Below are positions 50,642-62,083 of a stretch of DNA of 64,000 nucleotides, piece by piece. Origin of the DNA: Ilex aquifolium (taxonomy: Eukaryota > Streptophyta > Magnoliopsida > Aquifoliales > Aquifoliaceae); the NCBI GenBank assembly GCA_951799425.1, contig OX637393.1, positions 17,999,744 through 18,063,743 of the forward strand. Direction: 5' to 3'. Made by a program: the position numbers and the translations under genes. The first letter of the stretch is position 1; every line of letters begins with the position of its first letter. Below the pieces are notes generated by a model, which was not told the origin of the DNA, made no database searches, and worked only from the letters and a program-made list of their open reading frames with translations.

Positions 50642-53600
50642 TGTAACACCCCAACCTGGGGTATAATATCTGTCACAAAAACGATAAAAAGAAGTCAACA
50701 ACATTCATATATCTCAGCCACTTTTCCATACACCTTAATTTATATAAATACAAACACATAAAAATTCACCAAACCTGTTAGTGGAATAGTTCATCATAAG
50801 CCCTACTTATTTACAGACCGTAATATTGATCTCAAAGATATGACATGTAAAAATACAATTTAAATTTAAAAGAAATATATTCCAATAAAATTCTAATACA
50901 ATCTTGCACTTGAGAATCATAAATTCAATTCCATTAAACCTTTTGTTTTCTTAAAACCTGTTCATGGTTTTCCATAACTATAGATATTTACGTTATTAAA
51001 ATAGCTTCAAGGATAAATATCATAATTTATTCTTTCATACTTAGGTTATAACACATCTCAGTCACCCTTGTTTTCCATTTTCTTTCCTTCCAAACTAAAG
51101 TACTTCACGTTATCTTACATACACAAAAATGAATTCATAATCAAGATATCTAGTTGTTCATGTACAATGAAATATATCTATCTTTTGTTGGATATCATTG
51201 ATGAGCCTAAATCTAACTGGGTCAAGCCCAATAAATCGAGCAGGCCCAAATCAGTTAAAAGGAAGGTCAAGCCTAGTTCGTGAATCCGACCCGGCCCAAG
51301 ACCAAAGGAGCCCAGGAAGATAAGAGCACGTGAGAGAGTGATCATCGGGATACCCACTCTCGAAGATCAATGCTATCTTAATTGTACTTACCTTTTGTAA
51401 CTATCCTCCCCAAAAAGCTAGTGTCTTTACCCTCACGTCACCGCCTCACCATGCTTATAAATTGTAAGCTCTCTCCATTAAGAGGGGCATCTCACTACAC
51501 ATTGAGCTCTACCTCTACACCTCTCTATACACACATAGTTTTTCTCTCTCCTAGCTATTATACATCTCCCAGAGCTAACCATTGTTATCTCTACTTCATC
51601 AATAAAAACCCCCCGGCCACCGTTGCCATTTTCCAGAATGGAGTAGGTCACCCAGATCGAACCACTATATATCTGTGTGTTGACTCAATGTTTACATTAC
51701 TACCATTGATTGCTTTATTTATTGTCCATTATTTACACTTTATCACACACTCGACTGTTGATCTTGCACGATACTATTTTGTGCATCATCAATCATGGTA
51801 CCATAACTTATTCATGATTTTGCAAAAGAAAAAAAAAATCATTCGCTGCAGAAGGTGTATTACATAGATACATATTTTCCATTTAAACAAATCCATTCCG
51901 CCACCAAACGTTATACTAGATATAAGGTTATGTTTCTAATTTCTAATATCATCTCATCAACATTTTATACATAAGCACTTATAAGTCATCATAGATGGTT
52001 TCCACATCTATGCAACCATTAGCCATTCTACATGGCATGCACATAAACACATCCATAAATCATTATATATATGACATCCACAAATATATATTCATTCATA
52101 AGCTATCATTTATGGCGTACAAGTGTATACATCCGTCACTACGACCATTTTTGTCCCTAAGGCTAAACACTTGCCTTTAAGGCAATATTTGCCACCAAGA
52201 CATAATTTGTCAATAAGGCATAATTCGCCACTAAGGCATAATCTGTCACTAAGGCCACACAATCACCCATTAGGGTCATACTAAACAATAGGCTAATTAC
52301 TCACCATTTAGGCTATCCAGCAAATACAACACCCCTACCAATCAATAATTCATGTACTTGTCTATTTACACAAAACAATATTGACCATAAAGACTAACTC
52401 ATTGCATTAGAGTCATATAACATCTTTACTTAGCTATCTATAGTTTCATAGTCAAAATATATCTATATATACATTACAATAGTTTATTGCACAAAAAACA
52501 CATTCACATATAACACCACGTTAACCACATAAAAGTTAAATCTACCACATAAATAATGATAGTTTGCTAAACTAACTATAATCATATACACAGATACAAA
52601 AGCATATATTTAGCAATCAGCTTCAACTCAGACATGTACCACAACATATCATTTTTTTTTGTTCAAAGTTGTTTCCCTTTGCAAAACCCCATGTGAAACT
52701 GACATCCATATCCTCGTCTTTACATATAACACATATCATCACAAATCTCATATAAACTTTGTCCATCTATGCTTTATACCCTAGATAAGCATATATGAAT
52801 ATTGAATAAACCCATTTTCAAATCTTTTCCCAAACAATGTAACCCAATTCATAGAAATTACTTACTAACCATCCCAATTTTTTTTCCAAGCTAAATTTGT
52901 ATTCGAATTCATAAACCATATATACCTGTGAACAACCTAATCTCAAGAGCCTGTATCTAAACTCAATTGAGTACCTTAAAGCGCTTAGTGAGTTAATGAA
53001 CTAAAAACCAAGGCTCTATGCCCAAATAAGGGTACAAATGAGATAATAAATTTTGTTTTATTCTGTCACAAACATCCTCCCTTGAGTTTAAAGACATATA
53101 AACTATTTTTTGCTCATAATGATTTTTTTTAGAGAATATTTAAGTTTAGACACTTTCACAACTCACCTATGATTAGTCTGTACTAACATAATAGCTTCAC
53201 CAATATAGTTGAAGTTGTCAAAATTCTTCGCTTCTCACATAGAACACATACTATTCACACTTTTGTAAATTTTTCATAATCAACAATACAATAACTCACC
53301 ATTGCATGTTAGTTACGACAACCATGTTACTACCTGTGTTTCCAATTATCATTCGATAAATCAAATCCATTATGCTTTCATTCAAACAGTTACATTAACA
53401 ACTCTTGAATTATCCCTTATTGATTTTACTAATCATCGCCCCTTTTTAACATTGTCCATTACATCCATTCACCATAAAGAGAATGTAAAAATATTTAATC
53501 TCTATCCAATTCAAAGTAATTGTAAAATCCTTGATTCACAGTGCTATAAAACTACAAATCATTATTAATAGATATACACGTATATAACATTAATATCTTA
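50642..53600 (-). repeat. 3' LTR of the LARD-like element (incomplete)
   Basis: The first roughly 240 bp align closely with the other LTR from 53,705 (CACAAAAACGATAAAAAG, CACTTTTCCATACACCTTA, GCCCTACTTATTTACAGAC). Beyond that the alignment is lost. A patch of AAGGCATAATNNGYCACTA repeats lies at 52,130-52,290. The boundary with the interior could not be fixed. Confidence 0.6.
51199..51791 (+). mobile_element. 593-bp solo LTR with ATCAT target duplication
   Basis: Starts TGATGAGCC and ends GTGCATCATCA, giving a 6-bp inverted repeat (TGATGA/TCATCA). It is flanked by ATCAT at 51,194-51,198 and 51,792-51,796. A TATA-like TATAAATTG lies at about 51,460 and a poly(A) signal (CAATAAAA) at about 51,601. 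It is more GC-rich than its host. LTR-LTR recombination normally leaves such a remnant. The 161-codon frame crossing it is chance. Confidence 0.85.
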
Positions 53601-53687
53601 ATGTTTAACTCTCTCTACAATATACAGACACCCTAGATTGTCCACTGCCAACCTAAACACACTTGTCTACAAAACCTATAAACCTAG

Positions 53688-53699
53688 GCTTTGATACCA
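53688..53699 (-). other. Primer-binding site of the LARD-like element
   Basis: TGGTATCAAAGC on the minus strand, five bases from the LTR end ...GGTGTTACA. It is one base away from the initiator-tRNA-Met type site TGGTATCAGAGC. Confidence 0.75.
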
Positions 53700-53704
53700 A
53701 AACT

Positions 53705-56619
53705 TGTAACACCTCAATCCAGGGTACAATATTTGTCACAAAACGATAAAAAGAACTCAACAACATCCATATATATCTACCACTTTTCCATACACCTTAC
53801 TTTATATAAATACAAGCACATAAAAATTCACCAAACCCCTTAGTGGAATGGCTCGCCATGAGCCCTACTTATTTACAGACTGTAATATTGATCACAAAGT
53901 TATGACATATAAAAGAAAAATTTAACTTTAAAGGACATATAAACATGACCCCTATGATGACTTCCCAATTGACCCTCTAGACTCGACAGTGAACTCCTCA
54001 CAGTTTTATGGTTTTTCCTGAAAAGAAGTCATTAAGACCATTAGAGAGAGTAAGGATGCGATCAATAATTATGAACACAACAGTGATAAAGAAACACTTT
54101 ATTTATTTAGGAACAATCTTAACAACGCATCAGTTACTTACTTTCAAATTACACTTCACCTAATGCACGTTCGTATACATCACATAAACATAACTTGTAT
54201 GTACCACATCAGCAAAATATATTGCACATATATTTACTTCTACATAATTAAATTGTGTCACACAATGAATACCCTTCATGCACACCCTTCACGACCACAC
54301 AACCACACAAACAATAAACGCCCTGTAAACAACAACTGCCACATAGGCTATATTTTTAGTTACGCAGATTCTTACACCACACAGGCAAAATCCTCCACCC
54401 AGGCAATAAATTGTCACATAAACAAAATACACCACACAAGCAGCATCTGCCATATAGGCTATAACAAATATCTTTCACACAAATAAAATACGCCACACAG
54501 GTGACATCCGCTATATAGGCTATAACTGTGGCACAGAAAACTGTCACATAGACAAAATACGCCATACAGGCAACATGTATCGCAAGCTTGTATCACCACA
54601 TATACACCATTCGTCACTCGGAAAACTCAAACCACATTAATGGTTTATGTCCTTCAGACGAAGTTTTCAATCACGTCACTTAGACGAATCCACCACATAA
54701 TCAAAATCCCATCATGTAGACGACTCAAGCCACATAAATAATTCATGTTACTTAGACGGCCCAAATCACATAGTCCACTCTCATCACTTAAATGACTCTC
54801 GTAACACTATCGCGTGTCTCCACTAAATTAATTATTTCCAACAATAAACATAGCAAAAACATATGTATAAGTTTAATAAATTGTCACGAAAAGTTGTAGG
54901 GTGATGCATCTACCTCGCATGAAGTTCTATCTCGTAGACAACCTATCTACTAGAGCTTTTAGTGTGGCGTTCTTAGCGGTGGTCATCTCCGAACCTGGCA
55001 TACTCAATATTCATAATTCCATTTGAACATTAACATGTAATACCGCTTCAGTTCGAGATAGTTTATTCAAACAGAGTTTAGTAATTATATCGCGTTGAAT
55101 CGAATAACTTATTTTCGTCAAGTAAAATTATCTACTCGAATTGATTTGAGCCGTTAAGGCAATATTTATTCGAATTAATTACACTCAAATTAAAATTTTC
55201 TCATAAAATTATAAACTTCACAAAAGTATACTTTAATTTGCATAATTTACTATAAAATCGTAAAATTGATATGTTTTCTTATAATTACTTATATCCATGG
55301 ATTCATGCAATTTCAAGAACATTTCAAAATATTTCTAAATTACCCCCTACACTATTATCTCTCTTGATCAAAATTCAACTTACATACAACAATCCTACTC
55401 TCTTTAATTCCCATGCAACAACACTTTATGCTTACACATCCACACAAATTTTATATTAATTTTTCAAGCAATACCCATAGTATTTTACATACATAACAAC
55501 CATCAAATTTAAACCCACATGCAACACCCTACTGCATTCAAAACACCATTCTTAAATCTCATGCAATACCCAACTCCATTTAATAAACCATTCTTTGATT
55601 ACACGCAATACCCAATATTTATGCTAAAATTTAATCTATACAATTTAAGAATAGAGAAAGTGGTTTTCATGGCCTACCTCTTGCACCACCCCTTCACCAC
55701 CAAACACCACCACAAATTTCCCACTCTTTCCCTCCTAACTAGAGCCAAAATTTCTCCAAGTGTGGAGGACTTCTTCCACTTGGATGAAATTCCTAAGTGT
55801 GTATGTGGAGAGTCTTGGTTTTGTTTTCCCTTTCTTCTTCTTCTTCTTCTTTTTTTTTCTTTCCTTTTGCTTCTTTTTTCCTTAGCCAAAATTGGCCTAG
55901 TGTGGAGACTCCTTTGTTGTCTTGTCTTTTTTTTTTTCTTTTATATTTTCCCCATATGCATATAGGCCACTCCCTCTCCCTCTTTAGCCGCCACCTCCTT
56001 TCCCCCTCTAAATCTCATCCACACATCTCCTTTAAATGGAGTGCCCATCATGACTTAATGTATACATATACATTTTAGTCCTTGCATGTGTGTGTATATA
56101 TATATAGACACACATATTACTCATTGTATTTTAGTCCTTTCATGTGTATCTATATATACCGTGTATCTAAAGCATTATCATAGAAACCCTTGTATGTATA
56201 TATATGTATACATATTCTCCTACATATATATTCAAATTGGTAGAAACCCTTGTATCCCACTTCTTGTATACACTAACATATATACATTTGTAATAGTATG
56301 TTGATATCACATGCTTACCACCCACTTAATTTCATATATTCCTAATATTAAAATGCCTATCATGCATGCTCGGGGCTCACACGATAGCTCATTTTTTAAT
56401 TACCAAACTAAAATTACTATTTTCGTAAAATTAACATACACACCTCTATATATATTTTTTCAAGTTCTTAACCCGTGACTAAAAATTTATCATCGAGGCC
56501 TATACTTATTTCTTTGTGTTTTTAATTATTTAATTTTAAATCTCATGACTAAAATAAGTACTCGCATCTAAATCCTTGACATAAAATAAAATGCTTAATT
56601 TGTTTGTTCGGGTCTCACA
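53705..56619 (-). repeat. 5' LTR of the LARD-like element
   Basis: 2,915 bp with TGTGAGACCC...GGTGTTACA ends on the minus strand. At 54,330-54,580 there is an imperfect tandem array of about 35-45 bp units (CACATAGGCTATAAC, CACACAGGCAANAT). A CT- and TTC-rich patch lies at 55,830-55,950. Frames of 107 and 148 codons inside it match nothing and are low-complexity. Confidence 0.7.
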
Positions 56620-56624
56620 AGTCG

Positions 56625-58478
56625 TCTGCTTTAAAGCATGTAAAAAAATGTGGAGAGTGTTGGAACGACATTCCCAAGATCCATTTATGGTGCATATAAT
56701 TGAATAGAAAATTTTATTTATTTGTTAACCCTAAAAGGCGGAATTAAAGTTTACCTTTGACGAGCAGAATAGTATGAACGAAGACAGATGCAGATCGAAA
56801 AGTCGGTTTGATGGACCTCACGATCTACTACCGTATGTCATTCCATGCTAAAATCTGAATGCAGTGTAAGCTGTAATTTTCTAAATTTTATCTCCTACTC
56901 TCTCTCTCTCTCTCTCTCTCTCTACATCTTCTCAACGTGAAGGTGAAGGTATATGGCTAAGAGAACCAAAGAATGCATATATTTATAGGCTACAATAGAG
57001 ACCCTAAGTAGAAATAAGGGTGGAGCTTCCAATTTGCTTAGGAATCTTATGTCCAATCCAGAACAAATATTCTACAGTTTATTAATAATAAGTTAGTCCA
57101 CTAAAAAATTATTAATTATCTCCCGGACCTTATCTCAAAATTATTTTTTGAGTTCTTTGTTATTATATGCTTAATAATCTTCCTACGTTTAAGATTATAG
57201 ATGTTTGTAAATTAATTAAGTTATTGAAAATTATATTTAATTGACTTCTTTTTATCCTTAAGATCTTATCACTCAATTTATTGGTCATGTCGGATAATTA
57301 AATCCATATATAGGGTTTGACATGCACAAAACTTATGAGCTTACTCAATGGGACCTCATTAACCCATTTAAATATTGGGACGTTGTTTTCTTTAATAATT
57401 AATTTTCACCATACAAATAATGTCATCTCCCAATTCACTGAGTTTGTTGACTAAAATATGAATATCACTCTTTTATGAATTAAAATAATTAATATTATAT
57501 GCATGTGTCCATTAAATATCTTAGGATTCAGAGCTTAAGCAATTATAATAACCATGAGGTATTTATTTTCTTATTTAGTTAGTAAAAAAATAATAACTTA
57601 ATAACGGTCATATTCAATACACAAAGCGTACTAGTGTAAAAATTCAATACATCAGACAATCTCTTATAGCTAAAACAGACAATACCAGAAGATTGCACTA
57701 CAATCCTACTGATGGTGTGTCTAATTCTATTTAAGACTATGAACTTTTACTCATATCATACAAGGATCTGACAATCTGATCTTTTATATATAAGTTGAAC
57801 TCTACATACTATATTATTTACAATATAAAATAAAAGACATACATACATAACATATGTATAATATAATACAAATATTTTACTCATACAGATTCTCAATAAA
57901 AAATGAAGAATTTTTATTAAATAATAAACTAAATTTCACTACAAAAAGTAAGCTTTTAGTATATAATTCTATCAGAGAGAGGACAAACATCGAATAAAAA
58001 AAGTATTATGAGCCCTGCAAGACAGATGTGAATCTTTCTTCAGATATTCCTTCTAAAATAGTGCTGCAACAGTGGCAAAAGCTTGTGCAATTTGGGGAAA
58101 TGACATATTGAAGGTATGGGTACAAATTTTTGTATACCATTACAATAACAGAATGCTAACTTTGAATAATTCGTAATTGATGATATAGAAAATATCAGTT
58201 TGAAATTCAAGGAATCGTGAATGTCAAAGCCCAATTCACCAAACTGGGCGAATTCACTTTGTTCAATTACAGAGACAATCAAGTGACTTTTAAAATGAAT
58301 GTGCTTAGATATGTAATATTACGTCTATATAGTTTCTGATTGTTGATATTTTTAGATGAAAAAAAATGGAGAGAGCACTCATAAAATTAGTCATTGTATC
58401 TTTTGTTTATATTTATGAAATTTTAATTAATTAATAAAATTGAATGTTATTTTGGTGAATTGAAGGTCAACTTGAGGT
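56625..58478. other. Unassigned AT-rich DNA, possibly an LTR remnant
   Basis: At 56,659 TGTTGGAACGACATTCCCAA begins a stretch (GGCGGAATTAAAG, (CT)13 at 56,896, TAGGGTTTGACATGC) whose style resembles a plant LTR, but no matching end, TSD or coding region was found. CACTACAAAAAGTAAGC at 57,937 looks like a CACTA end. 58,020-58,290 has an 80-codon minus-strand frame that I do not recognise. Confidence 0.3.
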
Positions 58479-58502
58479 GGGGGGGGGGGGGGGGGGGGGG
58501 GG
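58479..58502 (+). repeat. G24 homopolymer
   Basis: An uninterrupted run of 24 G, followed by AGGGGGGTGTG. Its length is unreliable in any sequencing method. Confidence 0.8.
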
Positions 58503-58819
58503 AGGGGGGTGTGTAACGAGTATAAATAAGGAAGGGAATTTTTTAACTCTTAAAACAAATAATTTTTATTTTATTATTGATATTATATAATATATATTTA
58601 TATATATACATCTATGTATATATGTATACGTTTGGATGTGTGTATAAAAAAAAAAGAGGTACTTTAACTATGATTAAATTATTTTAATATTGGTCAAATA
58701 CATAATTAAGCTAAGGTCAAAGCAAGTAATATGCCTATCGTACAAAGAAAAGAATATTATGTTAGGGGTAACAATGTAATTTAATATTTTCTATTATATC
58801 TGTTAAAAATAAAATCCGA

Positions 58820-58907
58820 CATGCCGTGATGGTGATAATTTATAAACCATAAAGAATGTCCCTATATTTAGACCATTTTTCAGGAGGTGTCAGTGAAATT
58901 TAACCCT
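58820..58907. repeat. Right terminal inverted repeat of the large MULE-like element
   Basis: Reverse complement starts GGTTAAATTTCACTGACACC, matching the left end at 31,966 for about 85 bp with perhaps 75% identity. Lacks the 83-bp duplication seen on the left. Confidence 0.55.
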
Positions 58908-59020
58908 ATTTTTGTTAAGTCATTCAAAACGCAATAACTGTAGCTCTTATGCCATTTTAGATTCCCAAGGGTATTCAGCTGGTCACTAATTCTCAACAAC
59001 ATTGTATACCAATTAAAATT

Positions 59021-59205
59021 TAGCAATGCTATGTAACTCAAATTTAAAATCCAAATTTGTATATCAAATGAATGAGGATCATTGGATGAGTGAGTCTCAT
59101 TTAAAAAAGTTCATGTGACCCACTCATCAAATGGTCCTCATTCATTTGTGATGCAAATTTAGATTGCAAATTTAGATTGCAAATTTGGGTTACATAATAT
59201 TTCCC
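59021..59205. mobile_element. MITE 1 of a three-element cluster (9-bp TSD ATTAAAATT)
   Basis: Fold-back element: left arm TAGCAATGCTATGTAACTCA, right arm (reverse complement) GGGAAATATTATGTAACCCA. The arms pair over most of their length, around a centre containing ATGAGGATCATTGGATGAG. Flanked by ATTAAAATT at 59,012-59,020 and 59,206-59,214. No coding capacity. A 9-bp duplication points to MULE-type mobilisation. Confidence 0.82.
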
Positions 59206-59371
59206 ATTAAAATTACTAAACGGCAAATTGAAGGCCCTAGATCCCAAGAGTCGTTCATCTGGGGATGACATTTGCTACAATGCAATCACCAGTATTCAAG
59301 TGAAATTAATTGTATTTAAGTGAATGTCACTCACTTATTATTAGCAATAGATAATTTGTCAAATAAAATAA

Positions 59372-59543
59372 GAGCAATGTTATGTATCTCAAATCTGTAA
59401 CTCAAATTTGTATCACAAATGAAGGAGGATCATTGGATCAGTGGGTCCCATTTAAAAAAATTGATGGGATCCACTCATCAAATGGTCCCCGTTCATTTGG
59501 GATGTAAATTTGGGTTACAAATTTGGGATGCATAGTATTTTTC
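59372..59543. mobile_element. MITE 2, same family (9-bp TSD ATAAAATAA)
   Basis: Left end GAGCAATGTTATGTATCTCA; right end (reverse complement) GAAAAATACTATGCATCCC. The centre closely matches MITE 1 (GAGGATCATTGGAT, CCACTCATCAAATGGTCC). Flanked by perfect ATAAAATAA copies at 59,363-59,371 and 59,544-59,552. Confidence 0.85.
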
Positions 59544-59671
59544 ATAAAATAAATGAGAGGATCACCATCCATTCATTTGTGAAATTTGGGCCATAATTTC
59601 CTTTCATAATTTTTGGCAGCCTTGTGCCACCTCAATTTTTGCTTGGATGCAAGACTTGAGCTTTTTGTGAA

Positions 59672-59851
59672 GAGCAATGCTACAAAATTCAAATGAAACT
59701 CAAAAAATTGTAACTCAAATGCATATCATCCATTGGATGAAAGAGTCCTATCAATTTTTTTAGTAGGACCCACTCATCCCACACTCATCTAATGGATGAT
59801 ATGCATTTGAGTTTTAACTTTTGGATTTCATTTGAGTTATGTAGCATTTTC
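59672..59851. mobile_element. MITE 3, related family (TSD TTTTTGTGA)
   Basis: Left end GAGCAATGCTACAAAATTCA; right end (reverse complement) GAAAATGCTACATAACTCA. It shares the ends with MITEs 1 and 2 but has a different, strongly self-complementary centre (CATATCATCCATTGGATGA against ATGGATGATATGCA). Flanked by TTTTTGTGA at 59,662-59,670 and 59,852-59,860, perhaps 10 bp with the next A. Confidence 0.85.
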
Positions 59852-60179
59852 TTTTTGTGAATATTGAAACTTCAACTTGATTAGCACCTATTATAATATT
59901 AGTAGGACCAATACAGAATTTACCTTGAACAAACATATAATTAATAATTGGTGATAAACCTTTGGGTCATATTGACAAATGATAGTGGAGGTTCACAAGA
60001 CAAAGTCATTATGTCAATCATGTGTTTTGCCTTAGATTTGTCCCAGAAATGCCTTGTATTATGGACACATATGTTGGAAAGACACATGACTTGTTTCTCG
60101 GATAATAAATGGGATTTTGAAGATTGATAAAAAACCCAATCCGGACCCCGACATTGGACCCAACCTGACCAGACTCCGG

Positions 60180-60620
60180 GGTGGAGGTGGGGTTGTGGTG
60201 GTGGTGGTGGTAGTAGCGATGGTGGCGACGAATGATGGTAGTTGGGAATGAGAAATACCACCAAATATTCAGGATTGATAAATCCTACACTGGTGGGATT
60301 AGACATTCTATAGAAATAAAAATAAATTTTCATTACGAAATATCAATCATTACAATGAGTATTATTAAGTAATGGTCATTTCATTCTCATTCTTCATTAC
60401 CATCAACCAAATACAGTGATAGTAGTGGTGGTGGTGACACCTAATGGTAGTTAGGAATGAGAAATACCATAAAATATTCATGTATGGTAATCTTACATGG
60501 TGGGATTAGATATTCTATGATAATGAAAATGAATTTTCATTATTATATACCAATCATTGGAATGAGCATTACTAAATAATGATTATTTCATTCTTATGCT
60601 TCATTATCACCAACCAATCG
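60180..60620. repeat. Two adjacent copies of a fold-back repeat
   Basis: Units of about 200 bp at 60,225-60,410 and 60,440-60,620. Each starts ATGGTAGTTRGGAATGAGAAA and ends ATTTCATTCTYATKCTTCATT, so each could fold back. The pair is linked by GGTGGT-rich DNA. Probably a MITE duplicated in tandem. No clean TSD found. Confidence 0.65.
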
Positions 60621-60713
60621 TAGCGTAAGAAGTGCTAGAGTATTTTAAGCAAAATAGTATTTTTTATGTGAAAACTCAATCCAATATCGACTAAATTTCT
60701 AAAAGTACTTGAG

Positions 60714-60714
<1 letters not shown>

Positions 60715-60745
<31 letters not shown>
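60715..60745 (+). repeat. (TA)n(CA)n microsatellite
   Basis: TATATATATATATATA followed by CACACACACACACA, then ATTATTATT. Confidence 0.9.
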
Positions 60746-61350
60746 TTATTATTATTTAGTTTTAAACTAGCATTATCTAGCTTTTGAATTAACGTGAGAT
60801 CTTGAAACTCTCACGTGTGCAAGAGTGGAACAAGCAGAGGATATTAAATTCCTATATTAAAAATTCAGTTTTTGAATACCAAATGTTCTAACGGTTAGAT
60901 TTCTAACAATTTTTTTTATTTAATTTTAATAGTTTTTATCTGATTAAATATGTGAGTAATTACAGAATATTAAACACATATTTTCTGCATATATATTTAT
61001 ATATTTTAGTATAGACATATACAATTTGAATATCTTATTCATTCTTCTCTATTGTATAAGGTTCTAACTTCTAACGTTGACTCTATTTTTCAGTTTCCAT
61101 TTTTCCAACAAGAAGTATTAGGTGGAAATATGTTGCTCACTTTTCTTATATTCCATGATTCCTTGAGGCTTCCGCACTTTAATATTTTTACTCTACTTAT
61201 TTCACGAGGGAGTTCGCAGATGTAATTTAAAACCTTTTTATATTAATTGAATTTCACCCCTAAGATAAACTTTTATTTTACTCTCAGATTTTTAATTCCT
61301 AAAACCATGAAATGAAGTTTTTGTAGTAAAAGATACCATTTCAAGAGTAT
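60746..61350. other. Unassigned AT-rich intergenic DNA
   Basis: No reading frame, repeat or RNA seen. Confidence 0.4.
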
Positions 61351-61354
61351 GAAA

Positions 61355-61626
61355 AGAACGAACTGTTGGCTTAATGGGTAAGAATTTGGATTTCCTCACT
61401 CAATAATGGGGTTCGAGTCTCCATAATTACCGTAGTTCGTTGGGACTAAACCTACTCTTCAGAGTCCAAAGCACGCGGTTGGACCTTAGCTTCGACCCGA
61501 AGTAGGTGCGGTGGGGTCCCCTGCAGATAGCTATGTGATGTTGAGGGGCAATGCTTCTTAGGGGATATGTGGTGTGACCTATCTGCATATTCCATTTTTT
61601 TATTTTTTATTTTTTTTTCATTTTTA
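61355..61626 (+). mobile_element. tRNA-derived SINE (plus strand)
   Basis: An A box TGGCTTAATGGG at 61,367-61,378 and a B box GGTTCGAGTCT at 61,410-61,420, 43 bp start to start, form a polymerase III promoter in tRNA-like spacing. The body is more GC-rich than its surroundings and reads through ...AGGTGCGGTGGGGTCCCC... (61,503 on). It ends in a T-rich tail (61,594-61,626). The 65-codon minus-strand frame across it is chance. It differs in sequence from the SINE at 4.9 kb. No clear TSD. Confidence 0.7.
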
Positions 61627-62083
61627 GTGGCAATGACAAATTCTAGCACATATTTATATAAAAAGTACGTTGGTGGAATTTGTTGAAACCGAAGCAGATT
61701 TTTCTTGTTAAATCTAAATTTTTGGTCGATTTTAAGACTAAATTAGAGTGGGACCCTCTCTTTGTTTAAAGTAAACTTTTGTAGATTTTTGTTCTACTTC
61801 GTGAGGAAAATAGTATAGTATATTCAATTGCTCAAATCGAGTAAAAAATAAGTGAGAAAACAGGCTTTAAAAATGACTCATTTGGGTTATGGAAATAGAG
61901 GTTGTGCAATGTGAAATTTGACATCAATCACATATTAGTTGAGGAAAAAATTATACTTGTGCATATATATACCAAGTTTACTTTATAGGTTAGGCTTTAA
62001 CGGATACCACACTTTTGCGAGATGAGTGAGCACCTTTATGGGCTTCAGTTCGACCACACATGCTCGCCACAACCCAGCTCAAG
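61627..62083. other. Unassigned intergenic DNA
   Basis: No gene recognised. 61,990-62,080 (GGGCTTTAACG...CCCAGCTCAAG) is less AT-rich but has no coding sense. Confidence 0.4.

Larger units (their letters stand above)
50642..56619 (-). mobile_element. Non-coding LTR retrotransposon (LARD-like), rearranged
   Basis: TGTAACACCCCAACC at 50,642 and TGTAACACCTCAATCC at 53,705 are matching LTR ends (minus-strand 3' ends). The minus-strand 5' LTR end, TGTGAGACCC, lies at 56,619. The flanks AGACG (50,637-50,641) and AGTCG (56,620-56,624) fit a TSD with one change. A PBS lies next to the inner LTR end. No gag or pol motif exists anywhere between. The space left for the 3' LTR plus interior (3.05 kb, 0.6 kb of it a solo LTR) is too small for a full second LTR, so part has been deleted. 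Confidence 0.72.
31966..58907. mobile_element. Large MULE-like inverted-repeat element holding nested insertions
   Basis: The left end TGTAAATTTCACTGACACC (31,966) with CTCCTGAAAAATAG following is matched by the reverse complement of 58,907 leftwards (GGTTAAATTTCACTGACACC, CTCCTGAAAAATGG). Similarity continues for about 85 bp (GGGACA..., ATATCACTATCAT). The flanks ATTTTTTTG and TATTTTTG could be a target duplication with a length change in the T run. After removing the chromovirus (TSD CTTAC) the interior resumes at 47,015. It may have been a non-autonomous MULE, or two related ends may have come together by chance. Confidence 0.45.

Noticed and set aside
51382..51867. 161-codon plus-strand frame as a gene
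   Set aside because: It spans the boundary of the solo LTR at 51,791, so it is a composite of two unrelated sequences.
52130..52290. CRISPR-like array (repeated AAGGCATAAT motifs)
   Set aside because: Repeats are short and imperfect, spacers are not of uniform length, no cas genes exist and the host is a plant; it is a degenerate tandem repeat in an LTR element.
55519..55965. 148-codon plus-strand frame in the LARD-like LTR with a hydrophobic tail
   Set aside because: The tail comes from TTC/CTT repeats; the frame lies wholly in LTR sequence and has no family match.
57937..57953. CACTACAAAAAGTAAGC as the end of the CACTA element at 47.3 kb
   Set aside because: It is in left-end orientation and cannot be the right end of an element whose left end lies at 47.3 kb; no partner end was found.
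61367..61420. A tRNA gene on the plus strand
   Set aside because: Same reasoning: only the internal promoter is tRNA-like, the cloverleaf is absent, and a T-rich tail ends a SINE body.
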